From the NCBI GenBank assembly GCA_936933955.1, contig CAKZIN010000094.1, positions 1-64,000 of the forward strand: a stretch of 64,000 nt of DNA, written 5' to 3'. Below, one piece after another: positions 17,529 to 27,849 of this stretch. The DNA is from an uncultured Sphingopyxis sp. GTDB lineage: Bacteria; Pseudomonadota; Alphaproteobacteria; Sphingomonadales; Sphingomonadaceae. The position numbers were made by a program, and so were the translations under genes. Below the pieces are notes generated by a model that saw only the letters and a list, made by a program, of their open reading frames with translations, was not told where the DNA came from and searched no databases. Each line of letters starts with the position of its first letter. Positions within the stretch are counted from its first letter, which is position 1.

Positions 17529-17544
17529 TTCTCCGCTGCTCTTC

Positions 17545-17565
17545 GGGGCGCGTTTATCGCGCCCC
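17545..17565 (+). other. Stem-loop between rpsM and rpsK
   Basis: GGGGCGCG (17545-17552) and CGCGCCCC (17558-17565) form a perfect 8-base stem with loop TTTAT. No T-run follows, so it is more likely an mRNA processing or stability element than a strong terminator. Confidence 0.55.
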
Positions 17566-17657
17566 TCCTCTCTAGGATTTCCGCCGGTCACATCGTTCCT
17601 CGCCGCTCTGACAGCGCGACATGGACTTGGCCGGCCCGATCAGGAAAGTTTCAGCAC

Positions 17658-18047
17658 ATGGCACGCGAACCGCAGCGCCTTCGCCGGTCCGAACGCAAGA
17701 ACATCTCGTCTGGCGTCGCGCACGTCAACGCGACCTTCAACAACACGATGGTGACCATCACCGACGCGCAGGGCAACGCCATCAGCTGGTCGTCGGCCGG
17801 CATGATGGGCTTCAAGGGCAGCCGCAAGTCGACCCCCTACGCTGCGCAGGTCGCCGCCGAGGACGCGGGCCGCAAGGCTGCCGAGCACGGCGTCCGCACG
17901 CTCGAGGTCGAGGTGAAGGGCCCCGGCGCCGGCCGCGAAAGCGCGCTGCGTGCGCTGCAGGCCGCCGGTTTCCAGATCACCGCGATCCGCGACGTGACGC
18001 CGATCCCGCACAATGGTGTGCGCCCGGCCAAGCGCCGCCGCGTCTGA
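17658..18047 (+). CDS. rpsK: 30S ribosomal protein S11
   Basis: The 129-residue protein starts [15 protein letters not shown] and contains the S11 core ([30 protein letters not shown]) and C-terminal [16 protein letters not shown]11 lies on the platform of the 30S subunit near the mRNA exit. It is the second gene of the alpha operon, 129 bases after rpsM with a stem-loop between. Confidence 0.97.
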   Translation: MAREPQRLRRSERKNISSGVAHVNATFNNTMVTITDAQGNAISWSSAGMMGFKGSRKSTPYAAQVAAEDAGRKAAEHGVRTLEVEVKGPGAGRESALRALQAAGFQITAIRDVTPIPHNGVRPAKRRRV

Positions 18048-18159
18048 CGCTTTTGGCTCCACGCGCGTGGCTGGCGGGCCGCGCGCATCGGGAGCCGGAG
18101 CGGCCGCCACCGCTCCACCATCGCCCGCCGCGATGACGACACGACCCATGGGGAATTTC

Positions 18160-19242
18160 ATGACCGTCAACAGCAAGAACTGGCAGGACCTCAAGAAGCC
18201 GACCGGGCTCGAAGTGAAGGCCGGTTCGGACAAGCGGCGCCGCGCGACCTTTGTCGCCGAGCCGCTCGAGCGCGGGTTCGGCCTGACGCTCGGCAACGCG
18301 CTGCGTCGCGTGCTCCTTTCCTCGCTGCAGGGCGCGGCGATCACCTCGATCCGTATCGAGAACGTGCTGCACGAATTCTCGAGCCTGGCCGGGGTGCGTG
18401 AGGACGTCACCGACATCGTGCTCAACGTGAAGCAGATCGCGCTGCGCATGGAGGGCGACGGCCCGAAGCGGCTCCGCCTCGAAAAGACGGGTCCGGGCAC
18501 GGTGACCGCGGGCGACATCGAAGTGTCGGGCGACATTCAGGTGACCAACCCCGAGCATGTCATCTGCCACCTCGACGAAGGCGCGACCTTTGCGATGGAA
18601 CTGACGGCGGACAGCGGCAAGGGCTATGTCCCGGCTGCGGAAAACCGCCCCGCCGATGCGCCGATCGGGCTGATCCCGGTCGACTCGCTCTATTCGCCGG
18701 TGCGCCAGGTCGCGTACAAGATCGACGCCGCGCGCATCGGGCAGGAGCTCGACTACGACAAGCTCAACCTGACGGTCGAGACCGACGGCACGGTGAGCCC
18801 GGAGGACGCGGTCGCCTATGCCGCGCGCATCCTGCAGGACCAGCTGTCGGTGTTCGTCCACTTCTCGGGCGATGTCGGCATGGACGCGAGCCCGCGGATC
18901 GGCGTCGCGGCTCCGGCGGCGATGCCGTCGTCGCTGACCCCCGCCGACGAAACCGACACCAACATGCTCAACCGCTTCCTCCTCAAGAAGGTGGACGAGC
19001 TCGAACTGTCGGTGCGCAGCGCCAACTGCCTCAAGAACGACAACATCATCTACATCGGCGATCTCGTGGGGAAGACCGAAGCGGAGATGCTGCGCACGCC
19101 GAACTTCGGCCGCAAGTCGCTCAACGAGATCAAGGAAGTGCTGTCGTCGATGGGCCTGCGCCTCGGCATGGACATCCCGGGCTGGCCGCCTGAGAACATC
19201 GAGGAAATGGCCAAGAAGCTCGAAGCGGAAATGCTAGCCTAA
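18160..19242 (+). CDS. rpoA: DNA-directed RNA polymerase subunit alpha
   Basis: The 360-residue product has the N-terminal assembly domain ([30 protein letters not shown]) and the C-terminal domain ([29 protein letters not shown] ... [21 protein letters not shown]) that contacts UP elements and activators. The chosen ATG at 18160 gives the family start MTVNSKNW and is preceded by GGGGAA. An ATG at 18148 would add MGNF. The TAA stop lies inside the outer stem of the repeat structure at 19240-19292. Confidence 0.97.
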   Translation: MTVNSKNWQDLKKPTGLEVKAGSDKRRRATFVAEPLERGFGLTLGNALRRVLLSSLQGAAITSIRIENVLHEFSSLAGVREDVTDIVLNVKQIALRMEGDGPKRLRLEKTGPGTVTAGDIEVSGDIQVTNPEHVICHLDEGATFAMELTADSGKGYVPAAENRPADAPIGLIPVDSLYSPVRQVAYKIDAARIGQELDYDKLNLTVETDGTVSPEDAVAYAARILQDQLSVFVHFSGDVGMDASPRIGVAAPAAMPSSLTPADETDTNMLNRFLLKKVDELELSVRSANCLKNDNIIYIGDLVGKTEAEMLRTPNFGRKSLNEIKEVLSSMGLRLGMDIPGWPPENIEEMAKKLEAEMLA

Positions 19243-19292
19243 GGCGAGCGGCGTAGCGCCGCTACGCCGCGGTCGGCGAAGCCGACGCCTTA
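19240..19292 (+). repeat. Three-way-junction inverted repeat after rpoA
   Basis: An outer stem pairs TAAGGCG (19240-19246) with CGCCTTA (19286-19292). It encloses two perfect hairpins: GCGGCGTAGC/GCTACGCCGC (19248-19257 and 19261-19270) and GTCGGC/GCCGAC (19272-19277 and 19281-19286, the last base shared with the outer stem). The rpoA stop codon forms the first bases of the outer stem. Together this is a compact, highly structured RNA element in the rpoA-rplQ spacer. Confidence 0.7.
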
Positions 19293-19330
19293 GGCCGGCC
19301 GGCGGGTGGCCTCCAGGCCATCCCATCCGA

Positions 19331-19355
19331 CGTCATGGGATTCACTCCCATGACG
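19331..19355 (+). repeat. Perfect 10-bp hairpin in rpoA-rplQ spacer
   Basis: CGTCATGGGA (19331-19340) and TCCCATGACG (19346-19355) pair perfectly around the loop TTCAC. It is the second of three separate structures in the 274-base spacer. No T-run follows. Confidence 0.7.
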
Positions 19356-19385
19356 GCCCCGCCTCGAAAGAAGGCCAAAGGCGGG

Positions 19386-19406
19386 ACCCCGGATCAAGTC
19401 CGGGGT
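19386..19406. repeat. Short REP palindrome in rpoA-rplQ spacer
   Basis: ACCCCGG (19386-19392) and CCGGGGT (19400-19406) flank ATCAAGT. The centre and arms resemble the dispersed palindromes at 90-118 and 50231-50259. Its place inside a ribosomal operon is unusual. Confidence 0.65.
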
Positions 19407-19516
19407 GGAGAGTGAGATTGTGGGGGCGGGTTAGCCCTCACCGGGAAGGGCCGCCCCGTATCGCGGCCCGGCACGGGGTACCTCGAACGGCCCCCTGACA
19501 AACGAAGGACAGGAAC

Positions 19517-19939
19517 ATGCGTCACCGGGTTGGACATCGTAAGCTGCAGCGCACCTCGGCGCACCGCGCGGCGCTGCTGCGCAACATGGCGTCGGCGCTG
19601 ATCAAGCATGAGCAGATCACGACCACCGTCGCCAAGGCAAAGGAACTGCGCCCCTACGTCGAAAAGCTGGTGACCCTTGCCAAGCGCGGCGGGCTGTCGA
19701 ACCGCCGCCTCGCCATTTCGCGCACCGGCGACGAGGCGATGGTGACCAAGCTGTTCGACACGCTGGCGCCGCGGTACGACGGGCGTTCGGGCGGCTACAC
19801 CCGCGTCATCAAGGCCGGCTTCCGCGCTTCCGACGCGGCGGCGATGGCGGTGATCGAATTCGTCGATCGCGACGTCGACGCCAAGGGCCAGGACTCGGGC
19901 CCGGTCATGGTCGACGAGGACGCGCTCGCCGCAGCCTGA
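19517..19939 (+). CDS. rplQ: 50S ribosomal protein L17
   Basis: The 140-residue protein begins [20 protein letters not shown], the L17 N-terminal signature, and contains [14 protein letters not shown] and a Gly/Arg-rich [12 protein letters not shown] segment. It lies near the polypeptide exit tunnel. The C-terminal tail ([19 protein letters not shown]) is acidic. It closes the alpha operon and is followed by a terminator at 19960-19992. A 274-base repeat-filled spacer separates it from rpoA. Confidence 0.96.
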   Translation: MRHRVGHRKLQRTSAHRAALLRNMASALIKHEQITTTVAKAKELRPYVEKLVTLAKRGGLSNRRLAISRTGDEAMVTKLFDTLAPRYDGRSGGYTRVIKAGFRASDAAAMAVIEFVDRDVDAKGQDSGPVMVDEDALAAA

Positions 19940-19959
19940 TCGCAAACGGATCGTGCTTT

Positions 19960-19992
19960 AAAGGCCGGGGCGGGTGACCTCCCCGGCCTTTT
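19960..19992 (+). terminator. Rho-independent terminator of the alpha operon
   Basis: AAAGGCCGGGG and CCCCGGCCTTTT form an 11-base stem around a 10-base loop just after rplQ, ending in a short T-run. This is a convincing intrinsic terminator. Confidence 0.85.
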
Positions 19993-20104
19993 GCCGTTCG
20001 CGTTCCGCGAGTTGCGCCCCCAAGTCACAAGCGAACCCCTACCCCCTTGCCCTCCGCGCCACTGAGGCTAGTTTCCGGCGAAACCAAATGACCCGGAGAG
20101 CTTC

Positions 20105-22351
20105 ATGTCCCCTCGCCACAGCCTGTCCCTTGTCGCGCTCGCGGTTGCCCTTGGAGGGTGCGCGATGACCGAGCGGGAGGTGGCGAGCAGCACCGTTCCG
20201 GCCGCACCGGCCCCCGTCGCGAACGCGCCTGCAACCCCGGCTTTTGCCTACCCGACGACGCGCACCGGCGACGTCGTGGACGTGAGCTTTGGCGAGCGCG
20301 TCCCCGACCCTTACCGCTGGCTCGAGAATGATGTGCGGCAGGACGCGGAGGTCGCGCGGTGGGTGGCGGACCAGAACCGCGTCACCAACTCCTATCTTTC
20401 GACGCTGACGTCGCGTCAGGCCTTCGCCGACCGGGTCAACGAACTCTACCGCTACGAACGCTTCAGCCTGCCGGTGAAGCGGGGCAGCCGCTATTTCTAC
20501 ACCCGCAACGACGGCAATCAGAACCAGTCCGTGCTCTACGTGCGCGAGGGACTCAACGGTGCGGGGCGGGTGCTGATCGACCCCAACACATGGGCCGCCG
20601 ACGGCGCCACCGCGCTCGCCGAATGGTCGGCGAGCAAGGACGGGCGCTACGTCGCCTATGGCGTGCAGGATGGCGGCACCGACTGGCGCATCGTCAAGGT
20701 GCTCGACGTCAACAGCGGGCAGGTGATGACCGATGAGCTTCGCTGGGTGAAGTTCAGCGGGATGAGCTGGGCAAAGGACGGGTCGGGCTTTTACTACTCG
20801 CGCTTCCCGGAGACGACCGCGGCGCAGACCTTCCAGTCGACCAACCTCAACCAGGCAGTCTACTTCCACCGCCTCGGCACGCCACAGTCGGCGGACCGGC
20901 TGATCTACTCGACGCCGGATCGCCCGCGGCTGGGTCACGGGGCGTTCGTTACCGATGACGGCAACTGGCTGGTGGTCAGCACCACGGAGGGGACGGACCC
21001 CTCCAACGCGCTGACGCTGATCGACCTCAACCGTCCGGGCAGCCAGCCCATCCGCGTCATCCCCAACATCGAGAAGAGCTGGGATTACGTCGCCAACGAG
21101 GGCAACCGGTTCATCTTCGTCACCGACCGCGACGCGCCCAACAAGCGCATCGTGACGATGGACGTGACGCCGCAGGGCGGCACGGTGCGTCCGCTGGTCG
21201 CCGAAACGCGCTTCGCTCTCCAAGGCGCGAGCCGGGTCGGCAACCGCCTGTTCCTCAACTACCTCGAGGATGCGAAGAGCCAGGTGCGCGTCACCGACCT
21301 CATGGGTCGCGAAGTGGGGCGCGTCGGCGAAGGGCAGATGGCCTCGATCGGCGGCTTCGGCGGCGATCCTGAGGACACCGAGACCTTTTACGCGGTCAAC
21401 AGCTTCAATTCGCCGTCGGTGATCTACCGCTACGACCTCGCGTCGGGACGGAGCACCGAGTTCATCAAGCCGACGCTGCGCTTCAATCCTGACGACTACA
21501 CCGTCGAACAGCGCTTCTTCGCCAGCAAGGACGGCACGCGCGTGCCGATGTTCGTCGTGCAAAAGCGGGGCATGCCGCGCACCGGCGGGTCGCCGACGAT
21601 CCTCTATGCCTACGGCGGTTTCGGCAGCGCGATGACGCCGAGCTTTTCGGCGACCAACATCGCTTGGCTCGACGCGGGCGGGGTGTATGTCCTCGCCAAC
21701 ATTCGCGGCGGCAGCGAATATGGCAACGCCTGGCACGACGCCGGGCGTCGCGCGAACAAGCAGAATGTGTTCGACGACTTCATCGCGGCGGGCGAGTATC
21801 TGATCAGCGAAGGCATCACCGGACGCGGCCAGCTGGCGGTGCGCGGCGGCTCGAACGGCGGTTTGCTGATCGGAGCGGTGGTCAACCAGCGTCCCGACCT
21901 GTTCGCAGCGGCCATCCCGGCGGTGGGGGTGATGGACATGCTGCGCTTCGATCGCTTCACCGCCGGGCGCTACTGGGTCGACGACTATGGCTACCCGGAC
22001 CGCGAGGCGGACTGGCGCATCCTGCGCGCCTATTCGCCCTACCACAATGTGCGCGGCGGCGAGGGGCGCCAGTATCCGGCGATCATGGTCACCACCGCTG
22101 ACACCGACGACCGCGTGGTGCCGGGTCACAGCTTCAAATATGCCGCAGCTCTGCAGGCCGCTGACCTTGGGCCCCGCCCACGCCTGATCCGTATCGAGAG
22201 CCGCGCGGGCCACGGATCGGGTCGTCCGGTCAGCAAGATCGTCGAGGAGGCCGCGGACGTGTTCGCGTTCATCTCGCAGTGGACCGGGCTCGATGCCGTC
22301 GGCAACCTCCAGCGCGGCAACGCAGGGACATCGCCGACCGCGCAGCGCTGA
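20105..22351 (+). CDS. S9 family prolyl oligopeptidase, lipoprotein
   Basis: The 748-residue serine peptidase cleaves after proline in short peptides. A lipobox LGGC (16-19) predicts lipid anchoring, so it acts in the periplasm or at the outer membrane. The N-terminal region (VPDPYRWLE) leads into a seven-bladed propeller, and the C-terminal alpha/beta hydrolase domain holds the nucleophile in GGSNGGLL, the Asp in TTADTDDRVVPGHS and the His in SRAGHGSG. Length matches the family (about 690-750). It belongs with the other exported peptidases of the window (S46, DUF885). Confidence 0.92.
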   Translation: MSPRHSLSLVALAVALGGCAMTEREVASSTVPAAPAPVANAPATPAFAYPTTRTGDVVDVSFGERVPDPYRWLENDVRQDAEVARWVADQNRVTNSYLSTLTSRQAFADRVNELYRYERFSLPVKRGSRYFYTRNDGNQNQSVLYVREGLNGAGRVLIDPNTWAADGATALAEWSASKDGRYVAYGVQDGGTDWRIVKVLDVNSGQVMTDELRWVKFSGMSWAKDGSGFYYSRFPETTAAQTFQSTNLNQAVYFHRLGTPQSADRLIYSTPDRPRLGHGAFVTDDGNWLVVSTTEGTDPSNALTLIDLNRPGSQPIRVIPNIEKSWDYVANEGNRFIFVTDRDAPNKRIVTMDVTPQGGTVRPLVAETRFALQGASRVGNRLFLNYLEDAKSQVRVTDLMGREVGRVGEGQMASIGGFGGDPEDTETFYAVNSFNSPSVIYRYDLASGRSTEFIKPTLRFNPDDYTVEQRFFASKDGTRVPMFVVQKRGMPRTGGSPTILYAYGGFGSAMTPSFSATNIAWLDAGGVYVLANIRGGSEYGNAWHDAGRRANKQNVFDDFIAAGEYLISEGITGRGQLAVRGGSNGGLLIGAVVNQRPDLFAAAIPAVGVMDMLRFDRFTAGRYWVDDYGYPDREADWRILRAYSPYHNVRGGEGRQYPAIMVTTADTDDRVVPGHSFKYAAALQAADLGPRPRLIRIESRAGHGSGRPVSKIVEEAADVFAFISQWTGLDAVGNLQRGNAGTSPTAQR

Positions 22352-22393
22352 TCGCGCGGGCGCCGCCCGCTGATCGGGGGCGCCGCAACCGCT

Positions 22394-22433
22394 TGGGTCC
22401 GCCGGGGTTACCCTCGGCGGACCCATTTCTTTT
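22394..22433 (+). terminator. Rho-independent terminator after prolyl oligopeptidase gene
   Basis: TGGGTCCGCCG (22394-22404) and CGGCGGACCCA (22415-22425) form an 11-base perfect stem, followed by TTTCTTTT (22426-22433). Confidence 0.88.
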
Positions 22434-22450
22434 GGAGGAGCGTGTTGCCC

Positions 22451-22930
22451 ATGGCTGTCGAAGACAAAGGCCCGAACCCGTCCGCATTCGACATGGAGTC
22501 GGAGGTCAAAGCGAACCCGAACTATCGTGCGGTCGCTTGGACCGGCAAATATCTCCAGGTCACGCTGATGAGCATCCCCGTCGGCGAATCGATCGGGCTC
22601 GAGAAGCATCCGCAGACCGACCAGTTCCTCCGCCTCGACGCCGGCAAGGGCCGCGCCAAGATGGGCAAGAGCGAGGATCAGCTCGACTGGCAGCAGGACG
22701 TCGAGGATGGCTGGTCGGTCATGGTCCCGGCCGGCATGTGGCATGATGTCGAGAATACCGGCGATGAACCGATGCAGCTTTACGTCGTCTACGCCCCCTC
22801 GCATCACGCACAGGGTATCGTTCAGAAGACCGCGGAAGACGCCAAGAAGGACGAGGAGGCGCATCGCGACGAGCCGCCCGAATGGACGGTGCAGCCCAAG
22901 AACCCGCAGCCGGATGAAAGCGCGGACTGA
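22451..22930 (+). CDS. Cupin domain protein
   Basis: The 159-residue protein is a small cupin. The first cupin motif region is GESIGLEKHPQTDQFLRLDAGKGRAKMG and the second is VPAGMWHDVENTGDEPMQLYVVYAP, with metal-ligand-type His and Glu residues. The C-terminal 45 residues are charged and probably disordered. Function is unknown; relatives are annotated only as cupins. I chose ATG 22451 because GGAGGAG at 22434-22440 lies ten bases upstream, while the in-frame GTG at 22442 would be too close to it. Confidence 0.8.
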   Translation: MAVEDKGPNPSAFDMESEVKANPNYRAVAWTGKYLQVTLMSIPVGESIGLEKHPQTDQFLRLDAGKGRAKMGKSEDQLDWQQDVEDGWSVMVPAGMWHDVENTGDEPMQLYVVYAPSHHAQGIVQKTAEDAKKDEEAHRDEPPEWTVQPKNPQPDESAD

Positions 22931-23071
22931 GGAAAAGCTCGTCGGTCGAACCCCTCGAAGTGGCTGAACAAATGCTGTCAGCGAAGTTCAGCGTCACGCC
23001 ACCGCGAATCACCTAATTGCGTGATCAAGGCTCGGCGAAGATGGGTTCGACCGACCCGGAGGAATGAGACG

Positions 23072-23656
23072 ATGGCGACCAAGGCGAAGACTTGGAAAGG
23101 CGCAACCGGTGCGCTGCTGGCCGGCGCGATGCTGGCGGGTTCGGTCCCCGCCTCGGCGCAGGTTCGTTACGACGACTACCGCCGCGATCGCGGCATCGGC
23201 GTGGGTGAGATTATCGCGGGCGCGGTCGTGCTCGGTGGCCTCGCGGCGATCCTCGGCGGAACCGGCAACCGCAACCGCACCTACGGCTACGGCTATGACG
23301 AGCGCTACGGCAACGGCTACGGCTACGACAACGGCCGCCAGGCGGTGGAGCAGTGCGTCTATGCGGTGGAGCAGCAGGGCTATCGTGGCCAGCGGCTCGA
23401 CGTGACGCAGATCCGCGACATCGACCGCATCAACGGCGGCTTCCGCGTGCAGGGCGACGTGCGCACCGACACGCGCTACGGCTACGGCTACGGTCAGGGT
23501 TATGACCCGCGTTACGGGCAGAACTACGACCCGCGCTACGGCAACCGCGGCTACTACGACAACTCGTACAACCGCGGTCGCTACGACGATAACGGGCGCT
23601 TCAGCTGCACTGTGCGCTATGGCCGGGTCGAGGACGTCCGCCTGCGCGGGTTCTGA
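23072..23656 (+). CDS. Exported Tyr/Gly-rich hypothetical protein
   Basis: The 194-residue product has a signal peptide ending ASAQV, a hydrophobic glycine-rich stretch ([21 protein letters not shown]) that could insert in a membrane, and a Tyr-Gly repeat region ([17 protein letters not shown] and, later, repeated DPRY-G units). Between the repeats is a small folded-looking segment ([40 protein letters not shown]) and near the end [15 protein letters not shown], each with one Cys. This arrangement occurs in sphingomonad surface proteins of unknown role. ATG 23072 follows a GGAGGA ribosome binding site. Confidence 0.72.
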   Translation: MATKAKTWKGATGALLAGAMLAGSVPASAQVRYDDYRRDRGIGVGEIIAGAVVLGGLAAILGGTGNRNRTYGYGYDERYGNGYGYDNGRQAVEQCVYAVEQQGYRGQRLDVTQIRDIDRINGGFRVQGDVRTDTRYGYGYGQGYDPRYGQNYDPRYGNRGYYDNSYNRGRYDDNGRFSCTVRYGRVEDVRLRGF

Positions 23657-23792
23657 TCCTGCCAGCCAAGTAAACGGGAGGGCCGGGGCGGAGACGCCTC
23701 GGCCCTTTTCGCAGTTGGGGGCCGCGCTAGCGTCCCAGCGGTGCCGCCGCTCCCCTCTAGCCGCTGGCGCGTCGCGCGGCTATCGGCCCGCC

Positions 23793-25364
23793 ATGAACGC
23801 CCAGCCCGACTCCACCCGGCCCGACTCCATCCTCATCGTCGACTTCGGCAGCCAGGTCACCCAGCTGATCGCGCGCCGAGTGCGCGAAGCGGGGGTCTAT
23901 TCGGAGATCGCGCCCTTCCCGAAAGCGGCCGAAGCGCTCGCGCGAATGAGTCCCAAGGGCGTGATCCTGTCGGGCGGGCCGGCCTCCACGCTGGACGAAG
24001 GCGCCCCGCACCTCGCGGCGGAAGTCCTCGAGAGCGGCCTGCCCATCCTCGGCATCTGCTACGGGCAGCAGCTGTTGAGCCGCGCGCTCGGCGGCGCGGT
24101 CGAGCGCGGGGAGGGCGGCGAATTCGGTCGCGCCAACATCACCGTCACCGAACCGTGCGACCTGTTCGAGGGGCTGTGGGCGCCGGGCGAGGAGCATCTC
24201 GTCTGGATGAGCCACGGCGACAAGGTGACGCAGCTCGCCCCGGGCTTTCGCATCGTCGCGACCAGTCCGGGGGCGCCCTTTGCGGTCATCGCCGACGATG
24301 CCGCCAGACGCTACGGCATCCAGTTCCACCCGGAGGTCGTGCACACGCCCGATGGGGCGCGGCTGATCGAACGTTTCGTGCGCCATGTCTGCGGCTGCGC
24401 GGGCGACTGGTCGATGGCCGAATTCCGCGCCACCAAGATCGCCGAAATCCGCGCCCAGGTCTGCGGCGCGCGCGTTATCTGCGGCCTTTCCGGCGGGGTC
24501 GACAGCGCGGTTGCCGCGGTGCTCATCCACGAGGCGATCGGTGAGCAGCTGACCTGCGTATTCGTCGACCACGGCCTCCTGCGCTCGGGCGAACGCACGC
24601 AGGTCGAGACCCTGTTCCGCGAACATTACCACATCCCGCTGGTGGTGGTGGACGCCGAAGCGCGCTTTCTTGGCGGCCTCGCCGGGGTCACCGACCCCGA
24701 GGCCAAGCGCAAGTTCATCGGCAAGACCTTCATCGACGTGTTCGAGGAGGAGGCGAACAAGCTCGGCGGTGCGGATTTCCTGGCGCAGGGCACGCTCTAC
24801 CCGGACGTGATCGAAAGCGTCAGCTTCACCGGCGGGCCGAGCGTCACGATCAAGAGCCACCACAATGTCGGCGGCCTTCCCGAACGGATGAACATGGCGC
24901 TGGTCGAGCCGTTGCGCGAGCTGTTCAAGGACGAGGTGCGCGCGCTCGGCCGTGAGCTGGGGCTGCCAGACGTGTTCGTCGGCCGCCACCCGTTCCCCGG
25001 CCCAGGCCTCGCCATCCGCATTCCGGGGGAGGTCACCAAGGAACGCTGCGACATCCTGCGCCGCGCCGACGCCATCTACCTCGAGGAGATCCGCGCTGCC
25101 GGGCTCTACGACGCGATCTGGCAGGCGTTCGCGGTGCTGCTGCCGGTGCGCACGGTCGGCGTGATGGGCGACGCACGCACCTACGACAGCGTCTGCGCGC
25201 TCAGAGCGGTCACCTCCACCGACGGCATGACCGCCGACGTCTACCCCTACGAAGCCGCCTTCCTCACCCGAGTCGCCACCCGTATCGTCAACGAAGTGCG
25301 CGGTATCAACCGGGTGGTATACGACTACACCTCAAAGCCGCCCGGCACGATCGAGTGGGAATGA
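23793..25364 (+). CDS. guaA: GMP synthase (glutamine-hydrolysing)
   Basis: The 523-residue enzyme aminates XMP to GMP with glutamine and ATP. The class I amidotransferase domain has the nucleophile C89 in [10 protein letters not shown] and the His/Glu pair in [10 protein letters not shown]. The ATP-pyrophosphatase domain has [12 protein letters not shown], and the C-terminal dimerisation domain ends [15 protein letters not shown], the family terminus. ATG 23793 gives a short N-terminal lead before [10 protein letters not shown]. The gene stands alone. Confidence 0.96.
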   Translation: MNAQPDSTRPDSILIVDFGSQVTQLIARRVREAGVYSEIAPFPKAAEALARMSPKGVILSGGPASTLDEGAPHLAAEVLESGLPILGICYGQQLLSRALGGAVERGEGGEFGRANITVTEPCDLFEGLWAPGEEHLVWMSHGDKVTQLAPGFRIVATSPGAPFAVIADDAARRYGIQFHPEVVHTPDGARLIERFVRHVCGCAGDWSMAEFRATKIAEIRAQVCGARVICGLSGGVDSAVAAVLIHEAIGEQLTCVFVDHGLLRSGERTQVETLFREHYHIPLVVVDAEARFLGGLAGVTDPEAKRKFIGKTFIDVFEEEANKLGGADFLAQGTLYPDVIESVSFTGGPSVTIKSHHNVGGLPERMNMALVEPLRELFKDEVRALGRELGLPDVFVGRHPFPGPGLAIRIPGEVTKERCDILRRADAIYLEEIRAAGLYDAIWQAFAVLLPVRTVGVMGDARTYDSVCALRAVTSTDGMTADVYPYEAAFLTRVATRIVNEVRGINRVVYDYTSKPPGTIEWE

Positions 25365-25474
25365 CGGGGCGAGGCGGATAGACGGGCTCGCCAAGCGAAT
25401 TTGACCGTCGCTGGCGGCTGCACTTCCGTCCGGCGTAGCTTTACCCCGCCCCGCCCGGGTGCGAGGGGGGTGGG

Positions 25475-25822
25475 ATGGTCACCCTCTATGGCATCCCCAA
25501 CTGCGACACGGTGAAGAAGGCTCGCGCGTGGCTTGATGCCCGGGGCGTCAGCTACGTCTTTCACGACTACAAGAAGTCCGGGGTCGACGCCGCCGCGCTT
25601 CGCCGCTGGGTGGGCGAGCTGGGGTGGGAGACGCTGCTCAATCGCCGGGGGACGACCTTTCGCAAGCTGCCGCCCGAGCTGACAACACAGTTGGACGAAG
25701 CGCGCGCTGTCGACCTCATGCTGTCACACCCGTCCGCCATCCGCCGCCCGGTGGTGGAGGGCGCGGGTCCGCTGCTCGTCGGGTTCGACGAAGCCGCGTG
25801 GGCAAAGGCGTTCGAGGGATGA
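25475..25822 (+). CDS. ArsC/Spx family protein, YffB-like
   Basis: The 115-residue thioredoxin-fold protein has the ArsC-like N terminus MVTLYGIPNCDTVKKARAWLD with one active-site-type Cys at position 10, the FHDYKKSGVD strand, and RRPVVEG near the end. Lack of the further catalytic cysteines of true arsenate reductases and the GIPNCDTVKKA form point to the YffB subgroup, of uncertain function. It is 10 bases upstream of the phosphodiesterase gene and probably in one transcript. Confidence 0.85.
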   Translation: MVTLYGIPNCDTVKKARAWLDARGVSYVFHDYKKSGVDAAALRRWVGELGWETLLNRRGTTFRKLPPELTTQLDEARAVDLMLSHPSAIRRPVVEGAGPLLVGFDEAAWAKAFEG

Positions 25823-25832
25823 GGGGGGCGAC

Positions 25833-26882
25833 ATGCTGCACGGCGCTTTGGCTCTGCTGGCGGTGGCGATGAGCGGGCCTGTCGCCAATCCCGATCCCGC
25901 TTCGCCGCGGCCGATCGTCATCGCGCATCGCGGGGCGAGCGGGGAGCGGCCGGAACATACGCTCGCCGCCTACGACCGCGCCATCGACCAGGGCGCCGAC
26001 GTGATCGAGCCGGACCTCGTCCTGACGCGCGACGGCGTGCTGGTGGCGCGGCATGAGAACGAGATTTCGGGCACCACCGACGTTGCCGACCATCCGGAAT
26101 TTGCCGCGCGCCGCACGACGCGCACCATCGACGGCGCCACCGTCACGGGCTGGTTCACCGAGGATTTCACGCTCGCCGAACTGCGCATATTGCGCGCGCG
26201 CGAACGACTGCCGCAGCTGCGCCCGGCCAACGCGCGCTTTGATGGGCTGTTCGCAATCCCGACCTTTGACGAGATACTCCAGCTCGCCGCCGCGCGGTCG
26301 GCGGAGACGGGTCGGCCGATCGGCGTCTATCCGGAGACCAAGCACCCGACCTATTTCGACTCGATCGGGCTTTCCCACGATGCGCCGCTCATCGACGCTC
26401 TCGAACGCCACGGGCTCAACCGCGCCGGAGCGCCGGTCTATGTGCAGAGTTTCGAGGTCGGCAATCTGCAACGGCTGCGGCCTCGCCTGCGCGTGACGGT
26501 GGTGCAGCTCGTCGCGGCGGAGGGCGCGCCGGCGGACCGGCCCCAGCTGCCATACGCGAGGATGCTCACGCCCGCCGGACTGCGCGACGTGGCGCGCTAT
26601 GCCGACGCGATCGGTCCCGACAAGCGGCTGGTGCTCGACCCCAGCACGCTCGCCTCCACCGGGCTCGTCGCGCGCGCGCATGACGCGGGGCTCAAGGTCC
26701 ATCCGTGGACGATGCGCGCCGAGAATTACTTCCTACCTGCCCGCCTCCGCCGGGGTGAGGCCCCTGGCGCGCATGGCGACCTCGCGGGTGAAATCGACGC
26801 GCTGCTGGCGGAGGGTGTGGACGGGCTGTTTAGCGACTTCCCCGCCATCTCGGCACAACGCGTCCGCACGCACGGGGGATGA
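25833..26882 (+). CDS. Glycerophosphodiester phosphodiesterase (GlpQ type)
   Basis: The 349-residue enzyme hydrolyses glycerophosphodiesters to glycerol 3-phosphate and an alcohol. The short hydrophobic start suggests export to the periplasm. Catalytic motifs are [14 protein letters not shown] (with the acid-base His), [20 protein letters not shown], the metal-binding Glu in VYPETKHP and [10 protein letters not shown]. The end segment VDGLFSDFP is family-typical. No glycerol 3-phosphate transporter lies beside it. Confidence 0.92.
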   Translation: MLHGALALLAVAMSGPVANPDPASPRPIVIAHRGASGERPEHTLAAYDRAIDQGADVIEPDLVLTRDGVLVARHENEISGTTDVADHPEFAARRTTRTIDGATVTGWFTEDFTLAELRILRARERLPQLRPANARFDGLFAIPTFDEILQLAAARSAETGRPIGVYPETKHPTYFDSIGLSHDAPLIDALERHGLNRAGAPVYVQSFEVGNLQRLRPRLRVTVVQLVAAEGAPADRPQLPYARMLTPAGLRDVARYADAIGPDKRLVLDPSTLASTGLVARAHDAGLKVHPWTMRAENYFLPARLRRGEAPGAHGDLAGEIDALLAEGVDGLFSDFPAISAQRVRTHGG

Positions 26883-26892
26883 GCGCCTGCTC

Positions 26893-26911
26893 CCCCTCCC
26901 CGTGGGAGGGG
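26893..26911. repeat. CCCCTCCC/GGGAGGGG hairpin
   Basis: CCCCTCCC (26893-26900) and GGGAGGGG (26904-26911) are perfectly paired around CGT between the phosphodiesterase gene and panB. It is of the same type as 29-51. Confidence 0.6.
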
Positions 26912-26961
26912 AGTCAGTGGTGCCATTGCGCTCGCGTGGGGGAGGGTTACACCCGCTTCCT

Positions 26962-27849
26962 ATGTCCACGACGTTCACGCTCGACACGGCGACGAGCCGC
27001 GCCAATCCCACCCCGGCACCGATGAAGCGGCTGACGGTGCCCGCGATCCAGCGGCGCAAGGTCGACGGCGCGACGGCCGAACCGCTGGTGATGCTGACCG
27101 CCTACACCGCGCGGATGGCGCAGCTGCTCGACCCGCACTGCGACCTCTTGTTGGTCGGCGATTCGCTGGGGCAGGTCATCTACGGTCTGCCGTCGACCGT
27201 GCCCGTCACGATTGAGATGATGTGCGCGCATGGCGCGGCAGTGGTGCGCGGCAGCTATCACAGCGTGGTGGTGATCGACATGCCGTTCGGCGCGTACGAA
27301 GCCTCCCCGCAGCAGGCCTTTGCCAGCGCCGCACGGATCCTCAAGGAAACCGGCGCCGCTGCGGTGAAGCTCGAGGGCGGGGAGGCGATGGCAGAGACGG
27401 TCGCCTTCCTCACCCGGCGCGGCATCCCGGTGATGGGGCACGTCGGCCTCACCCCGCAGGCGGTCAACGCGCTCGGCGGCTATGGCGCGCGTGGCAAGAG
27501 CCAGGCGGAGCATGACAAGATCCTGCGTGACGCGCGCGCGGTCGCGGAGGCGGGCGCGTTCAGCCTGGTGATCGAAGGCGTGCTCGAACCGATCGCCGAT
27601 GCGATTACCGAGGCAGTGGCGATCCCGACGATCGGCATCGGCGCATCGGCGCGCTGCGACGGGCAGGTGCTGGTGACCGAGGATATGCTCGGCCTGTTCG
27701 AGCGCGTGCCGCGCTTCGTGAAGCGCTACGGCGACATGGCGACGACCATCGGCGAGACGACGGCGCGCTATGCGGAGGAGGTGCGCGCGCGCAGTTTTCC
27801 GACTGCGGAACAAATTTACCCCGCGCCGGCCAGCGGGGGTTCAGCCTGA
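26962..27849 (+). CDS. panB: 3-methyl-2-oxobutanoate hydroxymethyltransferase
   Basis: The 295-residue enzyme makes ketopantoate from alpha-ketoisovalerate and methylene-tetrahydrofolate, the first step to pantothenate and CoA. The metal-binding region [21 protein letters not shown], the [11 protein letters not shown] segment, [15 protein letters not shown] and the [15 protein letters not shown] motif are intact. ATG 26962 gives a 21-residue lead before the domain; an internal ATG (MKRLTVP) is possible. panC is not adjacent. Confidence 0.95.
   Translation: MSTTFTLDTATSRANPTPAPMKRLTVPAIQRRKVDGATAEPLVMLTAYTARMAQLLDPHCDLLLVGDSLGQVIYGLPSTVPVTIEMMCAHGAAVVRGSYHSVVVIDMPFGAYEASPQQAFASAARILKETGAAAVKLEGGEAMAETVAFLTRRGIPVMGHVGLTPQAVNALGGYGARGKSQAEHDKILRDARAVAEAGAFSLVIEGVLEPIADAITEAVAIPTIGIGASARCDGQVLVTEDMLGLFERVPRFVKRYGDMATTIGETTARYAEEVRARSFPTAEQIYPAPASGGSA

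Noticed and set aside
20039..22864. A 941-residue open frame on the minus strand
   Set aside because: It is antisense to the prolyl oligopeptidase and cupin genes, whose motifs are intact; its sequence is Arg/Asp/His-rich filler typical of GC-rich shadow frames.
23280..23560. Tandem DNA repeat of GGCTACGG-type units
   Set aside because: It is the coding sequence for the Tyr-Gly repeats of the exported protein and not an independent DNA repeat; there are no spacers as in CRISPR.
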